Both the position numbers and the translations under genes were made by a program. Under the pieces are notes generated by a model. It saw only the letters and a list, made by a program, of their open reading frames with translations. It searched no databases and was not told the origin of the DNA. Positions 47,074 through 62,938 of a stretch of DNA of 64,000 nt are shown one piece after another. Each line of letters starts with the position of its first letter. The stretch's first letter is position 1. This stretch comes from RPQJ01 sp963706755 (GTDB taxonomy: Bacteria > Pseudomonadota > Gammaproteobacteria > Steroidobacterales > Steroidobacteraceae): positions 295,695-359,694 of the forward strand of contig CAVPNH010000007.1 in assembly GCA_963706755.1 (NCBI GenBank), in the 5' to 3' direction.

Positions 47074-48081
47074 TCAGAGTAAAGTCGTGCCGACCCAGTA
47101 GGCTGCCGCAGCTATCAGTGCCGCGGCCGGCATGGTCAGGATCCACGCGATCACGATGTTCCCGGCGAGGCCCCAGCGCACGGCCTTGGCCCGCTGCGCA
47201 GATCCGACCCCGACGATGGCGCCGGTGATCGTGTGCGTGGTCGAGACCGGGATGCCGAAACCGGACGCGAGGAACAGCGTGATCGCACCGCCGGTCTCCG
47301 CGGCGAAACCGCCCACCGGGCGCAGCTTGGTGATCTTCTGGCCCATGGTCTTCACGATGCGCCAGCCGCCGAACATGGTCCCTAGCGCCATGGCGACGTA
47401 GCAGCCCACGATCACCCAGTTGGGCGGCATGGCGGCATCCTTTGCCGTCACGCCCGCCGCGATCAGCAGCAGCCAGATGATGCCCATGGTCTTCTGCGCG
47501 TCGTTGCTGCCGTGCCCGATGCTGTAGAGCGCGGAGGACACGAGCTGCAGTCGGCGGAACCACCGGTCGACCTTGCGCGGCGCGGCCCGCAGGCAGGCCC
47601 AGGAGACGCCGATCATGATCAGGGCGCCGAGCGTCATGCCGAGCAGTGGCGAGACGATGATGAAGGTCATGGTCTTGATGATGCCGGGCGCGAGCAGCGG
47701 GCCGGTGCCCGCCTTTGCGATCATCGCGCCGATCATGCCGCCGATGAGGGCGTGCGACGAGCTCGATGGGATGCCGTAGTACCAGGTGATGAAATTCCAC
47801 GCGATGGCGCCGATGAGCGCGCCGAAGATCACGTAGTGGTCCACGGCTGAAGGGTCCACGATGCCCTTGCCGACGGTCGCCGCCACCTTGAGGTGGAAGA
47901 TGAAGATCGCCACGAAGTTGAAGAACGCAGCCCAGGCGACCGCCTGGTAGGGGCGGAGCACACCTGTCGACACCACGGTCGCGATGGAATTCGCGGCGTC
48001 GTGGAAGCCGTTCATGAAGTCGAACAGGAACGCCAGCGCGACCAGCACTGCGAGCGTCATGAGCGGGAGCTGCAGGTCCAT
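47074..48081 (-). CDS. pit: Low-affinity inorganic phosphate transporter, PiT family
   Basis: This 335-residue inner-membrane protein has two inverted PHO4 repeats: FDFMNGFHDAANSIATVVST and SIGHGSNDAQKTMGIIWLLL. The conserved GIPSSSSHALIGG and GIPVSTTHTITGA motifs mark the phosphate/cation path. It imports phosphate with H+ or metal-phosphate complexes. Its start is two bases after the stop of the DUF47 gene, a widespread pair. Confidence 0.9.
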   Translation of the reverse strand: MDLQLPLMTLAVLVALAFLFDFMNGFHDAANSIATVVSTGVLRPYQAVAWAAFFNFVAIFIFHLKVAATVGKGIVDPSAVDHYVIFGALIGAIAWNFITWYYGIPSSSSHALIGGMIGAMIAKAGTGPLLAPGIIKTMTFIIVSPLLGMTLGALIMIGVSWACLRAAPRKVDRWFRRLQLVSSALYSIGHGSNDAQKTMGIIWLLLIAAGVTAKDAAMPPNWVIVGCYVAMALGTMFGGWRIVKTMGQKITKLRPVGGFAAETGGAITLFLASGFGIPVSTTHTITGAIVGVGSAQRAKAVRWGLAGNIVIAWILTMPAAALIAAAAYWVGTTLL

Positions 48082-48083
48082 GT

Positions 48084-48725
48084 TCAGGCGTTCTCGACGA
48101 CCACGGCCTCGATGATGTTCGCGACGTCCTGACACTTGTCGATGGCGTTCTCGAGGTACTCGTAGACGTTCTTGTGCTTGATGAGCTGGCGAACGTCCTG
48201 CTCCTCGCGGAACAGCGTCGAGATGCCCCTGCGCATGACGGCGTCCGCGTCGCTTTCGAGCCCGTCGATCTCCTGCGCGAGCGCGAGCGCCCGCGGCGCG
48301 TTGTCCATCGAGGACAGCAGCCCGACCGCGGCCTTGACCTTGTCGCAGCAGACCTCGAGCAGCCGCGCCATTTCCGGCGCCTCGGGCGGCAGGGTCTGGA
48401 TGTCGAACAGGTGCATGGACTCGGCGGCGTCCTGGATCAGGTCGAGGATGTCGTCCATCCCGGAGATCAGGCGGTGGATGTCGTTGCGGTCGAAGGGCGT
48501 GATGAAGGTGGAGTGCAGCACGGAGACCGTCTCGTAGGTCACCTTGTCGGCGCTGCGCTCGACCTCGTTGATGCGCTCGATCAGGGCCGCGCGGCGCCCC
48601 TGGTCGGCATAGTCGCGCACCAGCGCGGAGACCGTGCGGGCGCCTTCTGCGATCAGGTCCGCGTGACGATTGAACAGATCGAAGAACCGCGGTTCGTGCG
48701 GCATCAAGGCGGATAGAAATCGCAT
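48084..48725 (-). CDS. DUF47/PhoU-like protein, partner of PiT
   Basis: This encodes 213 residues with PhoU-like helical bundles and metal-binding motifs (FLSALMPHEPRFFDLFNRHA; MDDILDLIQDAAESMHLFDI; EIDGLESDADAVMRRGISTL). DUF47 proteins regulate or aid PiT-type phosphate uptake. It lies first in the operon with pit and is divergent from uvrA. Confidence 0.87.
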   Translation of the reverse strand: MRFLSALMPHEPRFFDLFNRHADLIAEGARTVSALVRDYADQGRRAALIERINEVERSADKVTYETVSVLHSTFITPFDRNDIHRLISGMDDILDLIQDAAESMHLFDIQTLPPEAPEMARLLEVCCDKVKAAVGLLSSMDNAPRALALAQEIDGLESDADAVMRRGISTLFREEQDVRQLIKHKNVYEYLENAIDKCQDVANIIEAVVVENA

Positions 48726-48829
48726 TGCGGCGCCCGTTCGAGTCTTTGTGCGGCCAAGTATCCGTGATCCCGGCTGAACGTGGTAGCGTGGCCTTTCGGC
48801 CCCCCCCTGACCGGGGGAGGCGGCATCCC

Positions 48830-54473
<5,644 letters not shown>

Positions 54474-54479
54474 GCCGGC

Positions 54480-55172
54480 ATGCGCGACGTTACGGCCGTC
54501 ATCTTCGACCTCGACAACACCTTGTGGGACGTCGGTCCCGTGATCCTGCGCGCCGAGCACGCGATGTTGCGGTTCCTCGCCGATCGCTATCCGCGCGTGC
54601 CCGAACTGCACACGCTCGAGTCCATGCGCGACCTGCGCGCCCGCATGGCGCTCGAGCACCCAACCATGCGTCACGACTTCACCTGGTTGAGGACGGAAGC
54701 CCTGCTGGTGCACGCGCGTGAAGCGGGCTATCCCGAGGCGATGGCGCGCGAGGCGTTCGAGGTCTTCTACCGCGCGCGGAACGAGGTCGCGCTATACGAC
54801 GACGTCATCCCGGCTTTCGCCAGGCTGTCGGGCCGCTACCGCCTGTTCGCCATCAGCAATGGCAACGCGGATCTCGGCGCCATCGGGCTCGCGCACTACT
54901 TCGAGCGCAGCCTCGCTGCACGCGACGCCGGCACGCTGAAGCCCGATCCCAGGATCTTCGCCATGCTGCTCGACGCGGCGGGCTTGCGGGCCTCGGACAC
55001 CGTGCACGTCGGCGACGATCCGGACGCCGACGTCGAGGGTGCACGCCGTGCAGGCATCCGGCCGGTCTGGGTCAACCGTCACGCTTCGGACTGGCCGGAG
55101 TCGCTGGCCCGGCCCGAGCACACGGTCGCCTCGCTGGCGGAACTCGTTACGCTGCTGGGCGCCGGCAACTGA
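54480..55172 (+). CDS. HAD-superfamily hydrolase
   Basis: This encodes 230 residues with motif I FDLDNTLWDVGPV, a helical cap, motif II FAISNGNAD, motif III Lys in AGTLKPDPRIF and motif IV HVGDDPDADVEGARRAG. It is likely a phosphatase of the haloacid dehalogenase subfamily I (YjjG/PgpH-like) acting on a small phosphorylated metabolite. It starts six bases after uvrA. Confidence 0.87.
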   Translation: MRDVTAVIFDLDNTLWDVGPVILRAEHAMLRFLADRYPRVPELHTLESMRDLRARMALEHPTMRHDFTWLRTEALLVHAREAGYPEAMAREAFEVFYRARNEVALYDDVIPAFARLSGRYRLFAISNGNADLGAIGLAHYFERSLAARDAGTLKPDPRIFAMLLDAAGLRASDTVHVGDDPDADVEGARRAGIRPVWVNRHASDWPESLARPEHTVASLAELVTLLGAGN

Positions 55173-55238
55173 AGGGCGTCCGTCCGGAAAGCGCGGCGGT
55201 CGCGCGGTGACCGGGAGGCGGCGCGAGCGGGTGCTGGT

Positions 55239-55748
55239 CTACGCGGAGCGTTCGAGCCCCACGCGGCGGAGGATGAAGTCGAGCACGGCGTCGGCATCGT
55301 CGAGCGGGAGTCGAGTGAGGCTCGTCTCGATCGCCGTGCCGTCGTCCACGGCGATCGCCTCGACGGCAGCGTCGTTGCCCGGGAGCGGCGGCTGTCCGCA
55401 GGCGGACCGGTAGGCCTCGAGCTTCGGGTGGTCGCTGGCCTTGAAACCCTCGACCAGCACGAGGTCGCAGGGCGAGAGACGCGCGAGCAGTTCCGCGAGC
55501 GATGGCTCGGGAGCGCCGCGATGCTCGTGCACCAGCGCGTAGCGCAGCGCGGAACTCACGATGACTTCCCGGGCGCCTGCCTCGCGATGGCGGTGGCTGT
55601 CCTTGCCTGGCTGGTCGATGTCGAAGGCGTGATGCGCATGCTTCACCGTCGAGACCACGAGGCCGCGGCCGGTGGCGGCGCGGACGAGTCGTGCGACGAG
55701 GTGGGTCTTGCCGGCGTTCTTCCGGCCGACGATGCCGTAGACGCGCAT
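55239..55748 (-). CDS. mobB: Molybdopterin-guanine dinucleotide biosynthesis adaptor MobB
   Basis: From ATG 55,748 it gives 169 residues. Walker A is IVGRKNAGKTHLVARLV. The KHAHHAFDIDQPGKDSHRHR segment and the LVLVEGFK motif are diagnostic of MobB, a GTP-binding protein that aids MobA in making bis-MGD cofactor. Start placement follows MRVYGIVGRKNAGKTH. The next leftward gene, 47 bases upstream, is cut by the contig joint. Confidence 0.9.
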   Translation of the reverse strand: MRVYGIVGRKNAGKTHLVARLVRAATGRGLVVSTVKHAHHAFDIDQPGKDSHRHREAGAREVIVSSALRYALVHEHRGAPEPSLAELLARLSPCDLVLVEGFKASDHPKLEAYRSACGQPPLPGNDAAVEAIAVDDGTAIETSLTRLPLDDADAVLDFILRRVGLERSA

Positions 55749-55794
55749 GGCGGGCGTTTCCGTGAGGCTGGCGAACCCGCCGCGCGTGGCGCGA

Positions 55795-56155
55795 CTACTC
55801 TTTCTTGCCGTCCGCAGCCTTCTTGCGGAGCTCGATCCACTTCGAAAGCTCGCTGAGGTCCTTCTTCTTCGTCCAGCTCTGCTTGCCCAGCGCACCACTG
55901 TTGTACGGGTTGTAGCCCGTCTTGAGGCGCTTGGAGTTCACGGTGAGCGGATTGGCGGGGTCGTCGTCGTCCTCGACGATGTCGAGGCTCGGGTCCACGA
56001 GCGCGCGCAGGCGCGCTGCGGTGCCGACCTGGTCGTCCGCCTGGAGGTCTTCCTCGTCGCTCCACTCCCACGTGACGTTGCCCCGGTCGTCCGTGCCGAG
56101 CTGGCCGGCGCTGCCGCCGCCCGTGTCCTTCTTCGGGGTGGTGGGTGGCGCATCC
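55795..56155 (-). CDS. Conserved hypothetical protein, start lost at the contig joint
   Basis: Leftward, the readable part runs from about APPTTPKKDTGGGSAGQL through RGNVTWEWSDEEDLQADD, SKRLKTGYNPYNSGALGKQS and KKKDLSELSKWIELRKKAAD to the stop. It matches short, acidic hypotheticals of gammaproteobacteria with a GFNPY/GYNPY motif, about 110-120 residues long. Only the first codons seem missing. Upstream of about 56,150 the same frame is merely the antisense of rpoC. Confidence 0.6.
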
Positions 56156-56165
56156 TCGACCAGCG
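56150..56165. other. Probable chimeric joint between two genomes
   Basis: To the left of this point similarity is proteobacterial and leftward; to the right it is an rpoC fragment on the other strand. Neither gene is complete. The exact base cannot be fixed by eye. Confidence 0.7.
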
Positions 56166-58380
56166 CGAGGTGCCCACCAAACGTGAAGCCGGCATCGCCG
56201 AGTTCACGCGTCGGCCGATCATCCTGCGCCTGCCCCTGGGCCAGCGCGTCGTGACCACCGTCGGCCGCGGGCTGTTCAACATGCGCGTCGAAGAGGGTCT
56301 GCGCGACGTCCTCGGCCCCGAGTATCAGGGCGACTACACGTACATCAACTACACGATGACGAAGAAGGGTCTCGCGAGCTTCATCAACAAGCTCGTGGCG
56401 CTCTACGGCGCCAACAAGGTGGCGCGCATCCTCGACGTGTTCAAGGAGGTCGGCTTCCACTTCGCCACGCGCGCCGCGGTCACCGTCTCCAAGAACGACG
56501 TGGTCGTGCCCGCGAAGGAGAAGGCCGAGATCCTCGCCGCCCACGAGGCGATGGTCGAGCAGCTCCGCGACGAGTACAACAACGGCTTCCTCTCCGAGGA
56601 GGAACGCCGCGGCAAGGTCCAGGAGATCTGGCGCGAGGCCGACGTACAGATCACGGCGGCCACGAAGACCAACTTCAAGGACCTCAACCCGATCTACATG
56701 ATGGCCACCTCCGGCGCGCGCGGCGATATCAAGCAGATCCGCCAGCTCGCGGGCTGGCGCGGTCAGATGGCCAACCCGAAGGGCGAGATCGTCGAGCAGC
56801 CCGTGAAGTCGAGCTTCATCGAGGGGCTCTCGGTGCTCGAGTTCTTCATCTCCACCCACGGCGCCCGCAAGGGTCTCGCCGACACCGCTCTGCGCACCGC
56901 CGACTCGGGCTACCTCACGCGCCGTCTCGTCGACGTGTGTCAGGACGTCACCGTGGGCGACGAGGACTGCGGCACCAAGGAATGGGTACCGATGTCCCCG
57001 TGGTCGCGGCGTCGCGAAGAGAACCCCCAGCTCGACGGCTCGCAGCTCGCCGAGGACGTCAGGCGGCCGCGCAGCGACCGCGTGGTACTCAAGAAGGGCG
57101 AGAAGATCGGCGCGGCTCAGATAGGCCTCCTGCGCGAGGTCTACTCCAGCCTGCCGAACGCCAAGGTCAAGGTGAAGAAGGGCCGCGCCGCGGCCGAGCT
57201 CGTGGCCATGTGGACGCACGAGCCCAACGAGAACCTGCTCGGCCGTCATCTCGGCGCGCCGATCATCGAAGAGACGACCGGCGAGGTCGTGTTCGACCGC
57301 GACGCCCACATCGGGCTCGAGGCCCGCACGCAGATCCTCGACGTGCTCGCGCGCAGCTCACAGACCGACCCGATGGTCCCCGTGCGCAGCGTGCTCAAGT
57401 GCGAGGCCGATTCGGGCGTCTGCCAGAAGTGCTACGGCTACGCCCTCGCCAACAACGTGCCCGCCGAGATCGGCGATGCTGTCGGGCACGTGGCGGCGCA
57501 GTCCATCGGTGAGCCCGGCACGCAGCTGACGATGCGCACCTTCCACACCGGCGGCGTGGCCGGCGCCGACATCACGCATGGTCTGCCGCGCGTGGTCGAG
57601 CTCTTCGAAGCGCGCAAGCCGAAGGGCGTCGCGCGCATCGCCGAGATCTCGGGCCGTGTCGCCGTCGAAGACGCCGAACGCGGCTGCAAGGTCATCATCA
57701 CCCCCGAGGAAGGGGCGGCCAAGGAGTACGCCATCTCCACGCGCCGCACCAGTGTCCTCGTCGAGGACGGCGACTGGGTCGACGAGGGCACGCAGCTCAC
57801 GCCCGGCTCGCTCTACCCGGCCGACGTGCTCAAGCACGCCGGCGATACGGCCACCGAGCGCTACCTCGTCAACGAGGTCCAGGAGGTCTACCGTTCGCAG
57901 GGCGTCGAGATCAACGACAAGCACATCGAGCTCATCGCCCGGCAGATGATGAAGAAGGTGCGCATCGTCATCGCCGGCGACACGCAGTTCCTGCCCGGCC
58001 AGCTCGTCGACCGCGCGATCTTCCACAAGGAGAACGTGCGTGTCAGCGACGAGGGCGGCCAGCCGGCCGAGGCCGAGCAGGTCATCCTCGGCATCACCAA
58101 AGCCTCACTGGCCACCGAGAGCTTCCTCTCGGCGGCCTCCTTCCAGGAGACCACCAAGGTGCTCACCGACGCGGCCATCGAGGGCAAGACCGACACCCTC
58201 CGCGGCCTCAAGGAGAACGTGATCATCGGCAAGCTCATCCCGGCCGGGACGGGTCTGCGCCAATACCGCGGCGTCAGTATCTACCCGGCCGGCAGGGCCG
58301 AGGCGTTGGCCGAGGCTGATCGCCTCATGAGCAGCAACGACTCGGCGACCTCATGGCTCACCGGTGAGGATCAGGACTGA
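56155..58380 (+). CDS. rpoC: RNA polymerase beta' subunit, C-terminal fragment
   Basis: About 741 codons remain of a protein normally over 1,250. The catalytic NADFDGD region lies in the missing N-terminal half. Recognisable are TTVGRGLFNMRVEEGL, the DLNPIYMMATSGARGDIKQI segment, STHGARKGLADTALRTADSG (bridge helix), the second zinc site (DCGT, then CEADSGVCQKCYG) and the trigger-loop motif GTQLTMRTFHTGG. The spacing between the first and second zinc Cys is 144 residues, about 70 more than in E. coli. The sequence is not gammaproteobacterial. Confidence 0.88.
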   Translation, partial: LDQREVPTKREAGIAEFTRRPIILRLPLGQRVVTTVGRGLFNMRVEEGLRDVLGPEYQGDYTYINYTMTKKGLASFINKLVALYGANKVARILDVFKEVGFHFATRAAVTVSKNDVVVPAKEKAEILAAHEAMVEQLRDEYNNGFLSEEERRGKVQEIWREADVQITAATKTNFKDLNPIYMMATSGARGDIKQIRQLAGWRGQMANPKGEIVEQPVKSSFIEGLSVLEFFISTHGARKGLADTALRTADSGYLTRRLVDVCQDVTVGDEDCGTKEWVPMSPWSRRREENPQLDGSQLAEDVRRPRSDRVVLKKGEKIGAAQIGLLREVYSSLPNAKVKVKKGRAAAELVAMWTHEPNENLLGRHLGAPIIEETTGEVVFDRDAHIGLEARTQILDVLARSSQTDPMVPVRSVLKCEADSGVCQKCYGYALANNVPAEIGDAVGHVAAQSIGEPGTQLTMRTFHTGGVAGADITHGLPRVVELFEARKPKGVARIAEISGRVAVEDAERGCKVIITPEEGAAKEYAISTRRTSVLVEDGDWVDEGTQLTPGSLYPADVLKHAGDTATERYLVNEVQEVYRSQGVEINDKHIELIARQMMKKVRIVIAGDTQFLPGQLVDRAIFHKENVRVSDEGGQPAEAEQVILGITKASLATESFLSAASFQETTKVLTDAAIEGKTDTLRGLKENVIIGKLIPAGTGLRQYRGVSIYPAGRAEALAEADRLMSSNDSATSWLTGEDQD

Positions 58381-58414
58381 CCGACGAAGCAGACCGACTT
58401 TCGGGACCAGGCTG

Positions 58415-58459
58415 CAGGGCTGCGGCCGCGCGAGCTTCGTGCTTGCGGCCGTAGCCCTG
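58415..58459 (+). terminator. Long GC-rich hairpin between rpoC and rpsL
   Basis: Arms of 15 bases (58,415-58,429 and 58,445-58,459) pair with a single G-U wobble around a 15-base loop. No long T run follows. It may end rpoC transcription or stabilise message ends; it overlaps the rpsL promoter. Confidence 0.5.
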
Positions 58460-58471
58460 TTTCGCTAGACT
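58443..58471 (+). promoter_or_regulatory. Putative sigma-70-type promoter of rpsL
   Basis: TTGCGG (58,443-58,448) and TAGACT (58,466-58,471) are separated by exactly 17 bases, placing the transcript start near 58,478, some 33 bases before the rpsL ATG. Confidence 0.5.
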
Positions 58472-58510
58472 ACACGACTGCTGTCTGAAGCAGCCGACCA
58501 GAGAGGCCAG

Positions 58511-58888
58511 ATGACAACCATAAGCCAGCTCGTACGCATGGGGCGTGAGAGCAAAGAGAAGCGCGCCAAGACGCCGGCGCTCAAGGGTTCGCCGCAGAAG
58601 CGCGGGGTCTGCACGCGCGTCTACACCACCACCCCCAAGAAACCGAACTCCGCCCTGCGCAAGGTCGCTCGCGTCAGGCTCGTCAACGGGATGGAAGTCA
58701 CGACGTACATCCCCGGCATCGGCCACAACCTGCAGGAGCACTCCGTGGTGCTCGTGCGTGGCGGCCGCGTCAAGGACCTTCCGGGCGTGCGCTACAAGGT
58801 GATCCGCGGCACGCTCGACGCCTCCGGTGTGAGCGATCGCAAGCAGGCGCGCTCACGGTACGGCGCCAAGGGAAAGGCAACGAGGTAA
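58511..58888 (+). CDS. rpsL: 30S ribosomal protein S12
   Basis: This 125-residue decoding-centre protein has the conserved TTPKKPNSALRKVARVRL loop, where streptomycin-resistance Lys residues lie, and GHNLQEHSVVLVRGGRVKDL. Complete and in the classic str order ahead of rpsG. Confidence 0.97.
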   Translation: MTTISQLVRMGRESKEKRAKTPALKGSPQKRGVCTRVYTTTPKKPNSALRKVARVRLVNGMEVTTYIPGIGHNLQEHSVVLVRGGRVKDLPGVRYKVIRGTLDASGVSDRKQARSRYGAKGKATR

Positions 58889-58891
58889 GTC

Positions 58892-59362
58892 ATGCCGCGG
58901 AGAGGAACAATCACTCGCCGGGAAGTCCTTCCCGACCCCGTGTACAACAGCAAGCTGGTCACGCAGGTGATCAACAAGGTGCTGCTGGACGGCAAGAAGT
59001 CCACCGCCGAGCAGATCGTCTACGGCGCCCTTGAGATCGTCCGCGAGAAGACCGGTCGCGACCCGGTCGAGGTCATGCAGGACGCCGTCCAGGCGCTCAC
59101 GCCGCACCTCGAGGTCCGCAGTCGTCGCGTCGGTGGAGCTACGTATCAGGTGCCGGTCGAAGTGCCCGGCCGCCGCGCTCGCACGCTCGCCATCCGCTGG
59201 CTGGTCAGCTTCTCCCGTGACCGCCGCGAGAAAGTCATGGCCGAGCGTCTCGCCGCCGAGATGACGGACGCTCTGGCCGCTCAGGGTGGCGCCTTCAAGA
59301 AGAAGGACGACATCTTCCGCATGGCGCAGGCCAACAAGGCGTTCGCCCACTACCGCTGGTAA
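58892..59362 (+). CDS. rpsG: 30S ribosomal protein S7
   Basis: This 156-residue primary 16S-binding protein of the 30S head starts MPRRGTITRREVLPDPVYNS, with GGATYQVPVEVPGRRARTLA in the middle and the FAHYRW ending. It starts three bases after rpsL and is followed by a hairpin before fusA. Confidence 0.97.
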   Translation: MPRRGTITRREVLPDPVYNSKLVTQVINKVLLDGKKSTAEQIVYGALEIVREKTGRDPVEVMQDAVQALTPHLEVRSRRVGGATYQVPVEVPGRRARTLAIRWLVSFSRDRREKVMAERLAAEMTDALAAQGGAFKKKDDIFRMAQANKAFAHYRW

Positions 59363-59372
59363 TCCGCCGAAG

Positions 59373-59405
59373 GCCCCTCACTGGTGTTCGTCGGTGAGGG
59401 GCTTT
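59373..59405 (+). terminator. Hairpin between rpsG and fusA
   Basis: The arms gcccctcac (59,373-59,381) and gtgaggggc (59,394-59,402) are a perfect inverted repeat with a 12-base loop, followed by ttt. It may partly terminate or process the str transcript. Confidence 0.5.
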
Positions 59406-59431
59406 CGCATGGAAGGAACAAGATAAGGGAT

Positions 59432-61507
59432 ATGCGACAGTACTCGCCGCAGAACACGCGCAACATCGGCATCATGGCTCACATCGACGCCGGCAAGACG
59501 ACCACCACCGAGCGCATCCTGTACTACACAGGCAAGACTCACAAGATCGGTGAGGTCCACGAGGGCGCGGCTGTGATGGATTGGATGGCTCAGGAGCAGG
59601 AGCGCGGCATCACCATCACCTCTGCCGCGACCACCGTGTCCTGGCGCGACACGCAGATCAACATCATAGACACGCCCGGGCACGTGGACTTCACCATGGA
59701 GGTGGAGCGCAGCCTGCGCGTGCTCGATGGGGCGATCGCGCTCTTCTGCTCCGTCGGTGGCGTGGAGCCGCAGTCCGAGACGGTGTGGCGCCAGGCCGAC
59801 AAGTACGGCATCCCGCGTATCGCCTTCGTCAACAAGATGGACCGCATCGGCGCCGACTTCTTCCGCGGCCTCGAGATGATGGTCGATCGCCTGGGGGCCA
59901 ACCCCGTGGCGCTGCAGATCCCCATCGGCCGCGAGGCTGAGTTCCGCGGCATCATCGACCTCATCGAGATGAGGGCCCTCGTCTACCAGGACGAGCTGGG
60001 CACCGACTTCGAGATCGTCGACATCCCCGAAGAACTCCGTGCGCAGGCCGACGAGTACCGCCTCAAGCTCGTCGAATCCATCGCCGACCATGACGATCAT
60101 CTGCTCGAGACATATCTCGAGGGCCGCGAGATCACCCCCGCGCACCTGCGCGAGGTGATCCGCCAGGCGACGCTCGACATCAGCATCACGCCGGTGCTCT
60201 GCGGCTCCGCCTTCAAGAACAAGGGCGTGCAGCCGCTGATGGACGCGATCATCGAGTTCCTGCCGTCGCCGCTTGATGTGCCGCCGGTGGTGGGCATCAA
60301 ACCCAACGGCGACGAAGCGGCGCGCCCGGCGGACGACGACGCGCCCTTCTCGGCGCTGGCCTTCAAGGTCGCCGTCGACCCGCACGTCGGCAAGCTCACG
60401 TACTTTCGCGTGTACTCAGGCACACTCAAGGCCGGCTCGTACGTGCTCAACGCCACCAAAGACAAGCGCGAGCGCATCAGCCGCATCCTTCAGATGCACG
60501 CCAACCACCGTGAGGACCGCGACGTGATCTATTCGGGCGAGCTGGCGGCGGCCGTGGGGCTCAAGTACACGACGACCGGCGAGACGCTCTGCGAGATCGG
60601 CAAACCGATCATCCTCGAGTCCATGGAGTTCCCCGAGCCGGTGATCTTCGTCGCCATCGAGCCCAAGACCAAGGCCGACGAGGAGAAGCTCGGCACCGCT
60701 CTGCAGCGTCTCTCCGAAGAGGACCCCACCTTCCGCGTGCACACCGACGAGGAGACGGGGCAGACGATCATCGCGGGCATGGGCGAGCTCCACCTTGAGA
60801 TCATCGTCGACCGGCTGGTGCGGGAGTTCAACGTCGATGCCAACGTCGGCAAGCCTCAGGTGGCCTACCGCGAGACGGTCCGCAACAAGGTCGACAAGGT
60901 CGAGGGCCGCTTCGTCCGCCAGAGCGGCGGGCGCGGCCAGTACGGCCACGTCGTCATCGAGATGCAGCCCAATGAACCGGGTGGCGGCTACGAGTTCGAG
61001 AGCCGTATCCAGGGCGGCGCCATCCCGCGCGAGTACATCCCTTCGGTCGACGACGGCATCCAGGAGGCCATGAGCACCGGCGTGCTCGCCGGCTATCCGG
61101 TGGTCGACATCAAGGTGGCTCTCATCGACGGGACGTATCATGATGTCGATTCCTCAGACATGGCCTTCAAGATCGCCGGCTCGCTGGCCTTCAAGAACGC
61201 CGCTCAGAAGGCCAAGCCCGTGCTCCTCGAGCCGATGATGGCTGTCGAGGTCGTCACGCCGGCCGAGTTCATGGGCGACGTCATGGGCGACATCAACTCG
61301 CGGCGCGGCCACATCGATGGCATGGAGCCGCGCGGCAACGCCCAGGTGATCACCGCCACGGTGCCGCTGTCGACGATGTTCGGCTACGCCACCGACGTGC
61401 GCTCGACGACCCAAGGCAGGGCCACCTACACCATGCAGTTCAAGCACTACGCCGAGGTGCCCGCCTCCATCGCCACGGAGATCGTCGCTAAGGTGCGCGG
61501 TGGGTGA
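59432..61507 (+). CDS. fusA: Elongation factor G
   Basis: This 691-residue translocation GTPase starts MRQYSPQNTRNIGIMAHIDA. G1 is AHIDAGKTTTTE, G3 DTPGHVDF and G4 NKMDRIG; domains II-V follow to KVRGG. It is complete. Residues upstream of 59,432 in the same frame lack similarity. The ribosome site aaggga precedes the ATG. Confidence 0.97.
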   Translation: MRQYSPQNTRNIGIMAHIDAGKTTTTERILYYTGKTHKIGEVHEGAAVMDWMAQEQERGITITSAATTVSWRDTQINIIDTPGHVDFTMEVERSLRVLDGAIALFCSVGGVEPQSETVWRQADKYGIPRIAFVNKMDRIGADFFRGLEMMVDRLGANPVALQIPIGREAEFRGIIDLIEMRALVYQDELGTDFEIVDIPEELRAQADEYRLKLVESIADHDDHLLETYLEGREITPAHLREVIRQATLDISITPVLCGSAFKNKGVQPLMDAIIEFLPSPLDVPPVVGIKPNGDEAARPADDDAPFSALAFKVAVDPHVGKLTYFRVYSGTLKAGSYVLNATKDKRERISRILQMHANHREDRDVIYSGELAAAVGLKYTTTGETLCEIGKPIILESMEFPEPVIFVAIEPKTKADEEKLGTALQRLSEEDPTFRVHTDEETGQTIIAGMGELHLEIIVDRLVREFNVDANVGKPQVAYRETVRNKVDKVEGRFVRQSGGRGQYGHVVIEMQPNEPGGGYEFESRIQGGAIPREYIPSVDDGIQEAMSTGVLAGYPVVDIKVALIDGTYHDVDSSDMAFKIAGSLAFKNAAQKAKPVLLEPMMAVEVVTPAEFMGDVMGDINSRRGHIDGMEPRGNAQVITATVPLSTMFGYATDVRSTTQGRATYTMQFKHYAEVPASIATEIVAKVRGG

Positions 61508-61528
61508 TCTTCGTCGACGGTGCGTCGT

Positions 61529-61558
61529 TTGCCCAAGCCGGTCGGCTTCGTGTATACT
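61529..61558 (+). promoter_or_regulatory. Putative promoter of tuf
   Basis: TTGCCC (61,529-61,534) and TATACT (61,553-61,558) are 18 bases apart and lie in the fusA-tuf space. The start point would be near 61,565, directly before a hairpin. Confidence 0.5.
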
Positions 61559-61568
61559 GCCGACCTTT

Positions 61569-61596
61569 GGTACGGCAGGCAGCCGTGCCGCTTTTT
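61569..61596 (+). terminator. Terminator-like hairpin in the tuf leader
   Basis: An eight-base stem (ggtacggc with gccgtgcc, one wobble pair) has loop aggca, and five T residues follow two bases after the stem. It would form at the very 5' end of the tuf message and so could act as an attenuator, or protect the end. Confidence 0.45.
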
Positions 61597-61639
61597 GTGT
61601 GACCTCAACCTCCGGGTTTCGGGAAAGGGAGTAGCAGAT

Positions 61640-62848
<1,209 letters not shown>

Positions 62849-62938
62849 GTCGCAGCACACCGGATCGGGCCGGATGTGTCTGGGCGCGCTCGCGCGACGG
62901 ACACACCCGGCCACGTGAACAGGACAGAGAAGGCGAGA

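Noticed and set aside
55747..56154. The upstream continuation of the rpoC frame
   Set aside because: It is open but is the antisense of the hypothetical gene and lacks RpoC similarity, so it was left out of the rpoC feature.
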